Origin: Elephas maximus indicus
Taxonomy: Eukaryota > Chordata > Mammalia > Proboscidea > Elephantidae
Direction of reading: 5' to 3'
DNA length: 64,000 bases
Assembly (NCBI RefSeq): GCF_024166365.1
Contig: NC_064819.1
Location: 146,716,793-146,780,792, forward strand
Below, piece after piece: positions 1 through 12,965 of this stretch. Position 1 is the stretch's first letter. Every line of letters starts with the position of its first letter. The position numbers and the translations under genes are program-made. The notes under the pieces were generated by a model. That model worked only from the letters and a program-made list of their open reading frames with translations. It did no database searches and was not told the DNA's origin.

Positions 1-2933
1 GGAGAAGGATTAGTTCTGCAACTTTGGCCATTTGAGGTTATCCCTATGGGGAAACCAAAGAACAGAGAGAATTGGTCTAAACGGGGGAGGACGGTAACTT
101 TCTTATGTGAGAAAGTACATGTATTAATCCATGGAGTAAGTCTGAATTGACTACTACACTTATATTTCACTTGACATAAATAAACAGCTACTTCCTAAAA
201 AGTTGCATAAGAAGCACATTGAGTTCTATGGACCTGCTGCTAGTAACTGATAGAGCTGATATTTGAATCCAGGTCCCTCAGATGCTAAAGCCTGTGCTTC
301 TAAGCACAATGCCAAGTGTTCCCCAAACTACAGGTCATAAGCCATTAGTGGGTCATGGAACCAATTTAGTGGGTTATAGGCTACTTTTTTTTTTTTTTTT
401 AATAAAATAGAAAATATCACAGTGCTTCAAACATACAGTAAGTATAGCTTCAAGAAAGTTTTGCTTGAGGGATGTATGTGTGTGAGAGAGAGATAGAGAG
501 ACAGATCTTTAATAAAATGTATTTCTTACTTTAGTTAAAGGTCAAAAAAGTCAAAACCAATTACACAACTGATATTGGGGTATTTCTCTGTGATTCATCC
601 TTTTGCCCACCCTCACACCCAGGCTAGTAGTAAAATTCCATAAGTGCCCTAGGGCTCTTCCCCATGAAGCAATCTTAGATGAATTTCTTCATACACTGAA
701 GAAATCTTTGGTAATATAAACACTTATCCCATTTTTTCTCCAGTCTATCTGCAGGATTTGAACAGATACACCAGTCTTTCTTTAAAAGTCTCTGCTGAGG
801 AAACAAAAACACAATACAAGCTCCATAATTCAGATCAGACCTGGCTCAAAAATTTATCTAGGCACATTCATGAAGGGGGTTTCACAGACTGTGTCATCTC
901 TGGCCCTTCCACTGATATCCTTACAGCCAGCGCCTCACAGAGAGCAGGTCTCAGAGCCTGGCCAAGATGAGGAACTAACTGGATGGGGTCATTTCTATCA
1001 TAGGTAATAAACAGACACAGAGACCAAGGCAGGTGCCAATTTGTTCAGGGTCCAGGGAAGGTTGCAGGAAGAATACAGCTCAGAAACCAGTATGCTCAAC
1101 TGTTAAAGCTGATATTTCTACAGTTTCATGCTTTCTTACAGTAAAACATACCTGTGCGACTCCAAATTGGTAGTAAAAATATTTTTTAAATAATCCGTTT
1201 TGTACAAGTTAAATCTGATCACCTCATTAAATCTTACGAAAAACTAAGGCCTTTTCTAAAAATGGATATATGGTATCAGAGTACCATGCTCTCTTATATA
1301 TTTAATTTCAAATTGCTCTGGTAGCACATTTAGCTTTTTTGTTCACTGAGGCGGAAAACGTGCATTCTGTTTGTTTGCTTGTTTTTTTTCTAAATAAGAT
1401 TCTATCTTTACCCGACATACGTAACCAGCTTTTAAAATCTGATCGATAAAGAACTAATTATCTCAAAAAACCAAATTTATGGCTACATAAACATACAGTA
1501 AAAAACACTTTTGAGATAATTAGCAAAATCTGTATATTGATTGGTTATTGTACCATCATGGGATAATTGTTTTGTTAAGTGTGATAATGGAACTACGGTT
1601 ATATAGGAAAAAAATTCCATCCTTTTAAAAAGATATACTGAGACATGTAGGGATAAGATGATATAATGTCTGGGATTTACTTTGAAGCATTTCAGTAAAA
1701 GGAAAAAGAAATAGATAAATCATGACTGATGAATAGGATGATTGGTATACTGAGGTTCACAATGACATACTTTTTACTTCTGTGAATCTTTACAAATACA
1801 ACAATTCATTTTTTGGAAACAAACAGAAACACACATGGATTTAACAAACAAATCACGAAGATCAATAAATTATTGTTAAGTACTCCAGGAAAAAAAAAAA
1901 AATGTAAAGCTGTTGGTCGTACTTACCAGCAGTAATATAATTGAAGTTCAATTCTGTTTACTTTTTTAAAAAATGGCATGAAATCACATTGTGGCTACAT
2001 TTTCTAAGTCTAGAATAATAATATTACAAGTCTTCTAAAGGTTGAGTTTCCATCTTTATCATCCTATTACAAGATGCAAAAGTTTTATTATGTTGGTAGG
2101 AACTAAAAATAGTACAAGAGATGACAAATGAATGTAAGAATAAGGGAAAACCATCAGCAGACATCTTTTGAAAATAAAAATTTCATTCTGCCACAGTAAG
2201 AGAGGCACAAATAAAATACCGTACACATTCAGGGTGTATTGAAGGAAAGAAACAAGTGTCAGACTTTGTGCTGTTTTTAAAAATCAGATAGCTTTTATTA
2301 AGATGTAACACTTAATTTTGTTTAAAGAGAAACTCTGCTTTGTAATGCATTTTTCTTGACCTATGCGTAAAAAAAAGGAAATCATAAAGCAAGTTCCATA
2401 ATGAAGCAGCCTAACAGAGTGGGAGCTCTATAGAGCAAACATCAAAGAAAGACATTGTTGTGGACTAATTAAATCAATATATCTGAGAGATGGCACGGTT
2501 GCTCAGAGAGGTGGATTAGCTTCCTGTCCTCGTTTTTATTTTCCTTTGTGTTGTTTCCATTTCTAAGGACCCTTGATATTGTCTCGTCAGAAAAATGTTT
2601 CCCAAGAGATACCATTAGGATGCTGTGTCACCATGTGACATTTCAAAACCCTGCTAGATGGCTAGACTGGGTGATATGAGAAATACGTTTTCAATAGCAC
2701 TGAGCAGCCTTGTTCCCACAGGAACCTTGAGAACACTGTTTAAGCATGCTCCTCCAAATTTATGTTACTATTTTGGTCACAAGCATACTCTTTCAACTGC
2801 TATAATATGCAATTAAAGTAAAACTTCCATCTAGGCTAACTTGAAAATAATCTTGTCAACAGCAGCTTGTCGTGACAGTAATTTCCCACAGTCTCCTTGA
2901 CAGTAAAAACTGTAATGTCTTTCTTTAACATAC

Positions 2934-4057
2934 AGCATGGTTGTTTACAATTAAGAGAAATTCTTGCCAAATGGTATCATATAACTTATAAAGACACAGA
3001 CTTGAGAAAAATATCAAATAATGCAAATAAGGAGCCCTGGTGGCACAGTGGTTAAAGCACTCAGCTGCTAACTGAAAAGTCCACCGTTTGAACCCACCAG
3101 CAGCTCCGTGGGAGAAAGACGTGGCAGTCCTCTTCCATAAGACTTACAACCTTGGAAACTCTGTGGGCAGTTCTGTTCTGTCCTATAGGGTCGCTGTGAG
3201 TTGGAATCGACTCCATGGCAGCAGGTTTTGTTTTGTTTTGAATAGAGTGCAATTTCCCTAAATAGGAAAATTAATAGTTTCTCGTATCCTTTTCCACTTC
3301 TCTCTCCTCACACTTTCTAAATATTTAAAAAATTTATACCCTAATTACAAATATGAAAGTTAAAACACATGAAGTACGGGTATATAAATTCAGATTAAAA
3401 TATAAACTTAATATAATCATTAAATATAATTATAACAAATTTAGATTAGCTTCTTACCTTTTAAAAACATAGAGTGTTAAAGTAATGTAGTTTAAAAGGA
3501 ACCATATTTAGGTAAAGGCATTTGTGTTTACAGTGACAGATGAGGCGCTTAAATAATTTTAACTGACATCAATTTAACCTCAATATTTGAAGAACTCCCT
3601 TAAGAGTCCTCAAAATAGAAAATAGTTCTAGAAACTAATTTACAGCATGAGATGCCCAACTCCTGTATGTTTCCTGTTGAAAGCCCGTTTTATTACAAAA
3701 ATTAAACGAGTTCTAAACAAAATTTAAAAAACAATGTTTTTGTCTCTACCAATAAACATGTTAAAACGAATATTCTCTGGCCATGGTTTTCTTTTCTTTT
3801 TAAATCACATCCGTATCAACTCGCCATCAGGGGAATTATTTCTCACAAGGACCAAGCTAATCCCATTGATTTTCTTTTAAAATAAAGTAAACCACTTGTT
3901 CTCTCCAGTGAGAGAAAATTGCCTTTTCCCTAAAGCAACTTATATAGCACGGTTGTTTACAATTAAGAGAAATTCTTGCCAAATGGTATCATATAACTTA
4001 TAAAGACACAGACTTGAGAAAAATATCAAATAACGCAAATAAGGAGCTCTGGTGGCA
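2934..4057 (+). repeat. 112-bp local duplication, 1,012 bases apart
   Basis: 2934-3045 and 3946-4057 match at 109 of 112 positions by eye. Both copies begin agca(t/c)ggttgtttacaatt and end in the first bases of an AfroSINE (ggag(c)nctggtggca). Only the first copy continues into the complete SINE. Confidence 0.93.
3031..3240 (+). mobile_element. AfroSINE
   Basis: Head ggagccctggtggcacagtg, middle with accnnccagcagctcc, and tail with the gggtcgctgtgagttggaat motif. This is the long subtype with the extra gtggcagt...ccataaga insert. Its first 15 bases are repeated at 4043-4057 as part of a local duplication. Confidence 0.95.
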
Positions 4058-4233
4058 AGAGCCACCTGACCACATTGTCAAGCATCAACTTAGAACCTAC
4101 AGCACGAGCTTTACACACATGCTGGAGCTCCTCCATTTCCCCCTTTTCTTTGACGGCATCTGCTTTTATGACATCAGCAGAAACCTAGACTATGGGCAGA
4201 CACAGTAAATAAAAAATATGCCTAATTGTATAG

Positions 4234-4409
4234 TGGAGCCCTGGTGGTGTAGTGGCCACTAACCAAAAGGTCGGCAGTGTGAACTCATCAGCCGCTTGGT
4301 GAGAGAAAGATGTTGCAGTCTGGAAACTCTGTGGGGCAGTTCTACTGTGTCCTATAGGGTCACTATGAGTCGGAATCAACTAGATGGCAGTGGGTTTGGT
4401 TTGGCTTTT
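4234..4409 (+). mobile_element. AfroSINE with target duplication
   Basis: Complete head and tail, with an internal gap in the A-box region. Flanked by TAATTGTATAG (4223-4233) and TAATTGTGTAG (4410-4420). Confidence 0.95.
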
Positions 4410-4768
4410 TAATTGTGTAGAAAATATCCTAGAGCAAGAGAACACTTTTAATTTAAATCAGACTATGAGGATAAAATGCACATGGACTGTGGAAGTTGGG
4501 CATTTTGGTTTATAAAACAGTAGCACTCCCATTTCTATGCATGAAGTAGTCCTCTCCCCCTATTCCTCCATCTCCCATGGCTGTTTCAATTTAAGGTCAC
4601 ATGAGCTTATCCCAGAGCAACAGAGCAGAGCCTGGGTGAACAGAGGAAGCTGAAAATAATTTATTTCAGGCTTTAGAATGGTCTGTGCAACAAGCCTGAA
4701 AAGATTGGAGGAGCAAGTATCTAAGCCAACCTCAAAAATCAGCATTTATTTTGAACAGATTATTTTAC

Positions 4769-5000
4769 CAATTCAAAATGGTTCTCAGAAGAAAGATAAT
4801 GAGTCTCCATTTGGTCAAGTTCAGGCCTTGGCTGCCATGAATCGCTTCTTAAATTCACCAAAAAGAAAGAGTCTCCAGTAAAACAGTCATTCTCTTGTGG
4901 ATGAAGTGGCTTATTAGCAAAGGGATCAGGATGACAACACCATTCTCCAACCAGAGCTCCCCAGTTCTCACTCGGCAGTGGGAGCACCCTGAGAAGCTTC
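4769..5000 (-). CDS. UBE3D: UBE3D coding exon 4
   Basis: The acceptor is ctttccactag then GAAGCTT, and the donor is GAATTG then GTAAAA. It enters in phase 2 and leaves in phase 0. It reads KLLRVLPLPSENWGALVGEW, then CCHPDPFANKPLHP and GDSFFLVNL. The Cys/His pattern and the FFLVNL strand are well conserved with human UBE3D, while the last 25 residues are more divergent. It is the last UBE3D exon I can find in the window. Confidence 0.95.
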
Positions 5001-5120
5001 CTAGTGGAAAGAGGAAATGATATTTTTCATAACACAAAATGAAACGTATACATTTTCTTAAGCAACAATAAAGATGAAAGAATCTCCTCAACCATATTGC
5101 CAACAGGGCTCCAATATTAA

Positions 5121-5276
5121 AAACAGACTCGTTGCTTTGAGTCGATTCCAACCCATAGTGACCCTAGAGGGCAGAGTAGAATTGCCCCAAAGGGTTTCCA
5201 AGAAGCAGATAGTGGATTTAAACCGCCGACCTTTGGATTAGCAGCTGTATCACTTAAGCACTGTACCACCAGGGCT
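5121..5276 (-). mobile_element. AfroSINE with target duplication
   Basis: Reverse-complement AfroSINE flanked by CCAATATTAA at 5111-5120 and 5277-5286. It lies 120 bases upstream of UBE3D exon 4, next to its acceptor. Confidence 0.95.
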
Positions 5277-5404
5277 CCAATATTAAGAATATTAGCCCTT
5301 TAGCTATCATGTTGCAATTTTTTTTCAGTGTTATTGCCTCTTTATTTGATTTATGTGTTTTAAATTTCAAATCATTTAGCCCTTTCTTGTGTAATTTCTT
5401 TCAT

Positions 5405-6050
5405 TATCCTTTCTATAAACTTTTTATTTTTGAGTAATTTTAGATTTACAGAAAAGTTACAAAGATAGTACAGATAGTTCCTGTATATAATTCACCCAAC
5501 TTTTCCTAACATTAACATCTTACATAACCAGGTACATTGATCAAAACTACAGGTTTTATGTGAATTTTACCAGTTTTCCCACTAATGTCCTTTTTTTCTG
5601 TTCTAGGCTTCAATCCATACCACATCACATTTAGTCATCACGTCTCTCTAGTCTCCTCTGGTCTGTGACAGTTTCTCACTCTCTCCTTATTTTTCACGAC
5701 CTTGAGAGTTTTGAAGAGAATTGGTCAGGTATTGTATAAAATGTCCTTGAATTTGAGTTTGACGTTTTCTTACAATTAGACTAGGGTTATGGATTTTGGG
5801 GAAGAATACCACAGAGGTGAGGTACCTTTCTCATCACATCATATCAGAGGGTACATTATATCAACATAACTTATGTATCAATAGTGACGTTAACCTGGAT
5901 AACTTGGTTAAGGTAGTATCTGCCAGGTTTCTCCACTATATAGTTACTATTTCTCTCCCTTTGTATACTCTGTTCTTTGGGAGTCACTAAATCTAGTCCA
6001 CGTTCAAGGAGAGCAAAATTAACCTCCTCTCCTCCATTATTTTTTATGCT
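5405..6050 (-). mobile_element. L1M-type 3' end
   Basis: Old L1 3' UTR in reverse (gagtaattttagatttacag, aagttacaaagatagtacag, gaagaataccacagaggtga). Strongly diverged, borders approximate. Confidence 0.6.
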
Positions 6051-6087
6051 TACAACATCTCTTTAGTTAAATAGCTGCTTTTTACTT

Positions 6088-6241
6088 GCTACCAATTTTA
6101 AAAAATAATTTCATCCCCCCACCTCCCACCCCAGGACAATAATAGACACCTGAGACTTTACATGGCTACCAATTTTAAAAAATAATTTCATCCCCCCACC
6201 TCCCACCCCAGGACAATAATAGACACCTGAGACTTTACATG
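6088..6241 (+). repeat. 77-bp perfect tandem duplication
   Basis: Two identical adjacent units (6088-6164 and 6165-6241), each containing ccccccacctcccacccc and ggacaataatagacacctga. No mismatch seen. Confidence 0.95.
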
Positions 6242-6324
6242 GCTTACCTCTTTCCTAAACTAGGATGCCCAGTAGTCTAAGAGAAGTGGGCAGGATGATG
6301 AGGTGTTTAAAACTGCTCATGAGG

Positions 6325-6931
6325 GCAAGAGAGAATGAAAAAAACCACAGACACAAGGGAAAGAGTAGTCCAAAGGACTAACGGACCACAACTACCACAG
6401 CCTCCATCAAACTGAGTCCAGCACAAGTAGATGGTGCCCAGTTACCATCACCAACTGCTCTGACAGGGATCACAATAGAGGATCCCGGACAGAACCAGAG
6501 AAAAACATAGAATGAAATTCTAACTCACAAAAAAAGACCAGACTCACTGGCCTGATAGAGACTGGAGAAACCCTGAGAGCATGGCCGCCAGACAACCTTT
6601 TAGCTCAGTAATGAAGTCACTTCTGAGGTTCACCTTTCATCCAGAGATTAGACAGGCCCCAAAACGAGACTAAATGGGCACACCGGATGAGGGGCAGGGA
6701 CAAGAAGGCAGGAGGGGACAGGAAAGCTGGTAATGAGATAGGTAAGAGATCGGGCTGCAACAGTAGCGGGAACCTAAGGTCGAGAGGGGGAGAGTAATAA
6801 TATGTTGTGGAATTGGCCAGCAATGTCATAAAACAATATGTCTACTAATTATTTAATGAGAAACTAATTTTCTCTGCAAACCTTCACCTAAAGTACAAAA
6901 AATAAATAAATATAGCCATTAAAAAATAAAT
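6325..6931 (+). mobile_element. Afrotherian L1 3' end with target duplication
   Basis: 5'-truncated L1 3' UTR (gagactaaatgggcacaccg, caggaggggacaggaaagct, aaccttcacctaaagtac), with an A-rich tail that repeats the aataaata unit. Flanked by a perfect 16-base AAAACTGCTCATGAGG at 6309-6324 and 6932-6947. Confidence 0.93.
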
Positions 6932-7591
6932 AAAACTGCTCATGAGGAAATTTCAAAATAATTTAGCCATGAGCGATCAGAAACATGCACATGGTCTTCC
7001 CAATGCATTGTGAGCATTGTGAATGCTTAGGCACCTTGATGCTTATGTACTTCTGATGCTATCAGTTGAATCATCTGCTTAGTAAGAATCAATTGTTTTT
7101 GATCACAGACCTGTTTATACCAGTTACACGTGTTATATAATTGAATTAAATATTATATAAACCATTGAAATGAGTTGCTATTCCTTTAGAAACTAAAGAT
7201 TTCAGAGTCTATTAAAGCAAATTGTTAATAAAAAAAATCGCTGGTAATTTATATGTGGGAAAGACAATTGCAGAACATGAGGAGGAGGGAGAAAAAGCAA
7301 ATACCTAGAAAAAGTGTAAAATCAGATTGCTTTTAGAGTGACTAACTTCTTATTTTACTTTTAAAGAAACCCAAACTGGAAATTGTAGGCGATGAATTTA
7401 GGATGATTTGTGTGAAAAATCTATAGAGCAGCAGACTCATATTTAACAAAAAGTTATTAGCCCCATAGTGAAATATTAGTGAATTAATGTACATTTACAT
7501 GTTCTAAGTTATATTTAATTATACAAGTATTATTTTCAAATAATTCCCCACGTTAACCTTTTTTTAAATGTATTTCTAAAATTGTGGTAAA

Positions 7592-7980
7592 TATACACTG
7601 ATTCCTCACTTATTGACATGGTTAGATTCCAAAGACCTGGTTGTTATGCAAAAATCAGCATTTATGTAAAAATGGAGGATGACCACATCAGATCACAAAA
7701 TGGAGGATAACTACATCATTACACCACTGCCAAATTACATCATTAGAAACATAACTCAAATTACATCATTACATAACTGCCAAACCACTGAGAATCATGG
7801 CCCAGCCAAGTTGACACATACCACATAGTCAGCTTTATTCTCACCCCACACCTCGGCATTAGTTACTGCCAGATGTACATTGTTAATGCACAAAATAGTT
7901 GGATAGTAGATTTACTACTACTTCTATAAATGCAAAATATCAGATAACAAGATAGTCGATAAATGAGGAGTAGGTGTATA
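7592..7980 (+). mobile_element. TIR DNA element with TA ends
   Basis: Begins TACACTGATTCCTCACTTAT and ends, reversed, TACACCTACTCCTCATTTAT; both ends border TA. About 24 bases of terminal inverted repeat. The interior has repeated acatcattac units and a stretch like a MaLR LTR (gagaatcatggcccagccaa). No coding capacity. Confidence 0.75.
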
Positions 7981-9145
7981 TGTAACTAAACATTTGACAT
8001 TTCAACAATCTTCATATATACAGTTCAATTTCCCAATCAACTATGATCTCAGAAAAATACAATTACGATATGGAAGAGGGTAAACACTTAATTTCTAACT
8101 CCAGATGATAGACGTAGGAACAAGAGAGGTTGATCTTAGTTTAAAATAAGGAAGAACTTTTCCTTTCAAATTAAGGAATGCTACACCACTTGCATCATTC
8201 AACTGCTGAGCCTGTTAAGGACATCAAGAAGCAATTCTTTCAACATACATTTCTTAAGAGCCTATTATGTGTCAGGCATTGTGCTGGGACAAAATATTAA
8301 TACATACGATCCCTTTCTCAAGGTACAATCTAGTGAAATATAGACCTATAAACAAACAACAAAATCACAGTATAATAAATGCTTATAACAGACTAGTGAT
8401 TCTAAACTGTTTTGTGGAGGAGGAGAGAGACAGGCACCTTTGAAAATCTGATGAAAGATTTAACCCCTTTTCTCAAACACATATTCCCATATCATGTAAA
8501 GTCTGCACATTATTTTATTATTTTAGGGGACTCATGGATCTTAAAAATCAATCCATGAATTCAGTGCTAGGGGAGAAGAGTGGAGATGGACTTCAGAGAA
8601 GAGGTGACATCTGAGTTGGCTTTTGAAGGATAAATAGGAGTTGTCTAGGCAATGAAAGTGTTTAAGAGCATTATAGATGGAGTAAGCAATATGAAAGTGG
8701 ATATCAGATCTTTTTAAACTTACGGCTCAATTCCCAGTATCTGGCACAGTGCCTGACTCATAGTGTGTACACTTAAATGTTTCCTGAAAGAATGAACTAG
8801 CATATTTTGATAATATGTAAGGCCCCTGATTGGGTCTGTTGCATACTGGGATAAAAGGGTTAACAAAACCTTCTCCCGTTGCTTGAGAATCTGACCTGAG
8901 GTTAGACCACAAGCTCTGTCACCCTGCAAACCAGGTAAGATGATAGGTGTCAATTGTATTGCTAGGGAACAACACTTGTGGTAAAAATGACGCCTCATTG
9001 GTAAATTGCATCTGGACCGGGAGGAGTTATGAATGAGGTGTAAACATCTGAAGAGGATGCCATGCTTTGGGCCTTCCTGAGTATAATCCCTTGTGAGGAA
9101 CCGTACAATAATGCCAAAGAATTGTTACTAGAGATATTGGCTGTT

Positions 9146-9613
9146 AAACAGCGAACTCCTGAGGGAGCAGGACAGCAGTGGGATGCAGACCCCAAATTCT
9201 CATACAAAGACCAGACTTAAAGGTCTGACTGAGACTAGAAGGACCCCGGTGGTCACGGCCCCCAGACCTTCTCTTAGCCTAAGACAGGAACCATTCCCAA
9301 AGCTAACTCTTCAGACAGGGACTGGACTGGACAATGGGATAGAAAAAGATGCTGGTGAAGAATAAGCTTCTTGGATCAAGTAGACACTTGAGACTACGTT
9401 GGCATCTCCTACCTGGAGGGGAGATGAGAAGGCAGAGGGGGTCAGAAGCTGGCGGTTTGGACACAAAAAGAGAGAGTGGAGGGAAGGAGCAGGTTATCTC
9501 ATTAAGGGGGAGAGCAATTAGGAGTATTTAGCAAGGTGTATATAAATTTTTGTATGAGAGACTGACTTGATTTGTAAACTCACTTAAAGCATAATAAAAA
9601 TTAAAAAAAAGAA
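9146..9613 (+). mobile_element. Afrotherian L1 3' end with target duplication
   Basis: Another L1 3' UTR subtype (gagactagaaggaccccggt, taaactcacttaaagcataa, then poly-A). Flanked by perfect AGAGATATTGGCTGTT at 9130-9145 and 9614-9629. Confidence 0.93.
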
Positions 9614-9629
9614 AGAGATATTGGCTGTT

Positions 9630-9676
9630 CTAGGGTCACTATGAGTCAGAACTGACTCAATGGCAACAGGTTATAG
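9630..9676 (+). mobile_element. AfroSINE 3' fragment
   Basis: Only the tail portion (gggtcactatgagtcagaac and the ggcaacagg end) is left, directly after the L1 insertion at 9146-9613. Confidence 0.8.
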
Positions 9677-9907
9677 GGCATGAGGCTTCTTCTAAGTCAG
9701 GGCAGCTCCTACGCCTGTCTGATGTGGACCTTGCACTTTGTGCCTAGAACTGTGTCATGTGAGGAGACAAGGGCTCTGAGGCAAGTACATGAGCTGTCAT
9801 TTGCATGACAGCTGAGAGGGTCCCTGCTGAGAAGAATGCCTTCCGCTGCCCTGCTGACAAACTGGCAAGATATGTGGTCTGTGCTAAAATAAGAAGACTC
9901 TCCTGGT

Positions 9908-10070
9908 AGGCACTGCACACACCTTATTACATTTAATGCTCATAACAACTTTGGGAGATAAGAACTGTAATTCCCATTTTACAGAGGAGGGAAATGAAGC
10001 TCAAAAAACATTAACTTGCACAAGTTCATAGAGCTGAGGTGATGAGTGATACCAAGACCTTAACCCTTCC
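9908..10070 (-). repeat. MIR
   Basis: Reads taatgctcataacaactttg, cattttacagaggagggaaa, a diverged reverse MIR. It leads into a short telomere-like run. Confidence 0.75.
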
Positions 10071-10096
10071 TGGTTCCAAATCTAAACTCTTTAACC

Positions 10097-10118
10097 TGGA
10101 AACCCTAACCCTAACCCT
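10097..10118. repeat. Short interstitial telomere-like repeat
   Basis: About three aaccct units (aaccctaaccctaaccct). Probably a chance or micro-expansion product in the MIR flank. Confidence 0.8.
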
Positions 10119-10305
10119 CCCCTGGCAATGCAGAATGGCAGTAAAGGATGGTGGCAAGTTATGTGAGGTGTTAGATGACATCCTAAGGGACAGGGACTTG
10201 GTCTCACACATAGGTGAGAAGTATAGAATCTTAAGAAAATGATAGCTCACATTTGAATTTTTACAAAGAAGAGGAAGAGGGCAAGCAAAAGTACCTGTTT
10301 AGGGT

Positions 10306-10540
10306 GTGTTATGGATTGAACTGTGTTCCCCAAAAATGTATGTCAACTTGGCTAGGCCATGATTCCCAGTATTGTGTGACTGTCCACCATTTTGTCATCT
10401 GATGTGATTTTCCTGTGGGTTATAAATCCTACATGTATGATGTTAATGAGGCAGAACCCAATCTATAAGATTAGCTCCTATCTTGGGTCCTAAGTGAGTT
10501 CCTAGATCCTTCTCCATCGCTAAGATGCTCTGTCTCCTAA
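10306..10540 (+). mobile_element. MaLR-type LTR, 5' part
   Basis: Starts tgttatggattgaactgtgt and runs through gattcccagtattgtgtgac and gttaatgaggcagaacccaa. The 3' part is missing. The same family is found in reverse at 37211-37905. Confidence 0.85.
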
Positions 10541-12396
10541 CATTCTGCAGGTAGTGCCAATGAGCAGGCTGTCAATACGGTACAAAGACAGAAATATCAA
10601 AATCCCACACATGATCAGAAAAATCAAACTGCACAAAGATTTCCACAGATCTGGGAGACCTGATATACATTAACAGAAAACACAGTATTTCAAATGTTAA
10701 CATGACACCACATCATCGTCAATGAAAGCTTATCCTATACCATTTAAATAAGATATCAGGAGCAAGTAAGTACCTAGTTCACAAGCTACTGCAAAGACAA
10801 AAATGTTTTTACCAGAAAATTTTTTTCTGGTATTTTGAGAAAACATAAAACCTTTAAGAACAGAAGATAAATTTTAATCCCAGCCCTACCAAAAGCATAC
10901 TTATCTAAAAGCCTGAAAAGTGTAATTTGAGAAGATATACTTCTCAAGAGAACTTTAAAAATAAAATAGATATAATTTTTTTTCAAGGTAGATTTTAACA
11001 AAAACCTGCTGGAGCTCAGAAAAAGAGTAAAATGCTTTCTTAATTTTTTCAGTTTAAGATTCTATGATGAATTGTAATACGTTCATAATAAATTAAAAAT
11101 TGCTGATTATTTTAATGCATCTTGAGCACAACAAACTTTTGAGAAAAAAATTAAAATACAGAATTTTAATAAATGCTACTGAGTGATATTTTAATTACTA
11201 CTTAAACAGCAATACAGACATTAAAATGAAATGTCCCTTAACTTTCAAGTTATTATCAGTGATAACAATAATAATAACACAGAGCTTTTATAGATTGTAT
11301 TATAGCCAAGTGGGCACTAAGAATTGTAAGAATAACATAAAATTGCTGAACCTCAAAATATGGCTGCTGAAATTTAGATAAATTCAGCTGGCATTATCCA
11401 ATTGGTATACCACAATCCTATAAAACTAGGTTTGCATTTTAACACTGTCATGCACAATAGTATGATTAGAACCATAAAAGTACCATTTTATTCCAAAAGT
11501 TTATACAATGTTACCAACAATCCAGTTTATGCCTATACTCAAGTTTCAACATCTTTGTTCTCTTTCTTAGAAAACTTTGTGTACTCATAGGAGTAGTTAT
11601 TGTCAGACTATAATTATAGCTGGCCTGCCAAATGAACCAATCAGTTGGCTATTCTGACCTCTCTTATGCTTCCATAAACACCATTCTGCTTGTTTTTGTC
11701 TATGGTTTCAACGCCCTCATGAGCTGCTGGGGCTCACACCTAGCTCGGCAGGGTGCAGGCTGGAGTGGGGCAGGCTGTCCAGCACTCTACTCTCAAAAAG
11801 TCTGAAAATCAAAACGCTTATGTTTGAGAGTCTGTTTGGCTAACTAATTTAATTCAAGCTTGTCATGAATTTTTTCCTAAAAGACAAAATATTCCAAATG
11901 CAGTGACCATTTGGCTGCTTCTGAGTCTATTCATAAAGTGGTAAATTTTGTTATTATTGTTGCTCAATATGAGAACCTGTTAGTCTGATCAATTTATGAG
12001 TGGTTCTCATGATACAACCTGATAATATCCCAGTTTTTATACAGTTCTGTTAAAACAAAAGACTTAATGCAACTGCAGAGACAGCTGGTCTTCAAAAATT
12101 GTCTTATTATTACATTTCAAGAGGGACACCAATATCCTATAAGTACTAGTAACGTATGCATAGGCCTTAATGTGGTCTCGACAACAGTGTAATCAAAAAT
12201 TATATACATTCAGACAAATTTTATAGAAAAACTATTCTCAACTGGTAAAAAATGTAAACTTATTATAAATAAACGACACATTATTTGTTTTCAAATAACC
12301 AAGACAAATGGATAAGAACATGCGAACCTAAATTAAGAAAGAAAAATAAAAGACTGCTGTAATTAGCAGATTTTGTGTACCCTGGTGCTAATAATT

Positions 12397-12597
12397 AAGG
12401 AGTCCTGGTGGTACAGTGGTTAAAGCACTCAGCTGCTAACCAAAAGGTCCATGGTTCAAACCCACCAGCCACTCCAAAGGAGCAAGATGTGGCAGTCTGC
12501 TCCCATAAAGATTTACAGCCTTGGAGACCCTATGGGGCAGGTTCTGCCCTGTCCCACAGAGTTGCTGTGAGTCAGAATCAATTAACTGCAGTGAATT
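12397..12597 (+). mobile_element. AfroSINE with target duplication
   Basis: Long subtype. Perfect 14-base flanks TGGTGCTAATAATT at 12383-12396 and 12598-12611 show a clean retroposition. Confidence 0.96.
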
Positions 12598-12834
12598 TGG
12601 TGCTAATAATTTATTAAAAGCTATTAATGAGTCTTAGTAGGTTAAATGGTCCTCTGCACATTATTTCTATAATTTACTTAACAAGAACATTTTTCATTTT
12701 AAAAAGAAACAAGCATTCATTGTGCACGATCCAAACAACCATGAGTCACAGAACCAAGATACAACTTTGTGAGATGCACTAATCAGAATTTCTGTGCTGA
12801 TATGAATCTTATAAAAAGTGTATCTAATCCAACC

Positions 12835-12965
12835 TCCTCATTTTATAGATGAGGAAACTGGGGCCCAGGGAATGGCACTGACTTGTTCTCAGGTAATAAG
12901 GCTAGCCAGTAAGCAGAACTGTAACCCCGCTCCACTGATTTGAACCCCAAAACCTGCTCCTATTA
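12835..12965 (-). repeat. MIR
   Basis: Reads cattttatagatgaggaaac, ggtaataaggctagccagta; a reverse MIR. Confidence 0.75.

Larger units (their letters stand above)
1..4768. other. UBE3D intron 4 (partial)
   Basis: AT-rich intron sequence. It holds a small MIR-like piece near 235-310, two AfroSINEs (3031-3240, 4234-4409) and a 112-bp duplication (2934-3045 and 3946-4057). In 311-2930 and 3250-3940 I recognise no gene or named repeat. The 70-codon open frame at 758-970 does not resemble a known exon. Confidence 0.7.

Noticed and set aside
758..970. Possible next UBE3D exon or other coding exon
   Set aside because: The frame is on the opposite strand, has no matching splice borders I trust and does not resemble the missing UBE3D segment.
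4855..5151. 98-codon frame overlapping UBE3D exon 4
   Set aside because: It lies on the same strand in a different frame and crosses the splice acceptor. The exon frame is the one matching UBE3D.
10097..10118. Interstitial telomere as a chromosome fusion mark
   Set aside because: Only about three units are present, far too few to argue for a fusion point.
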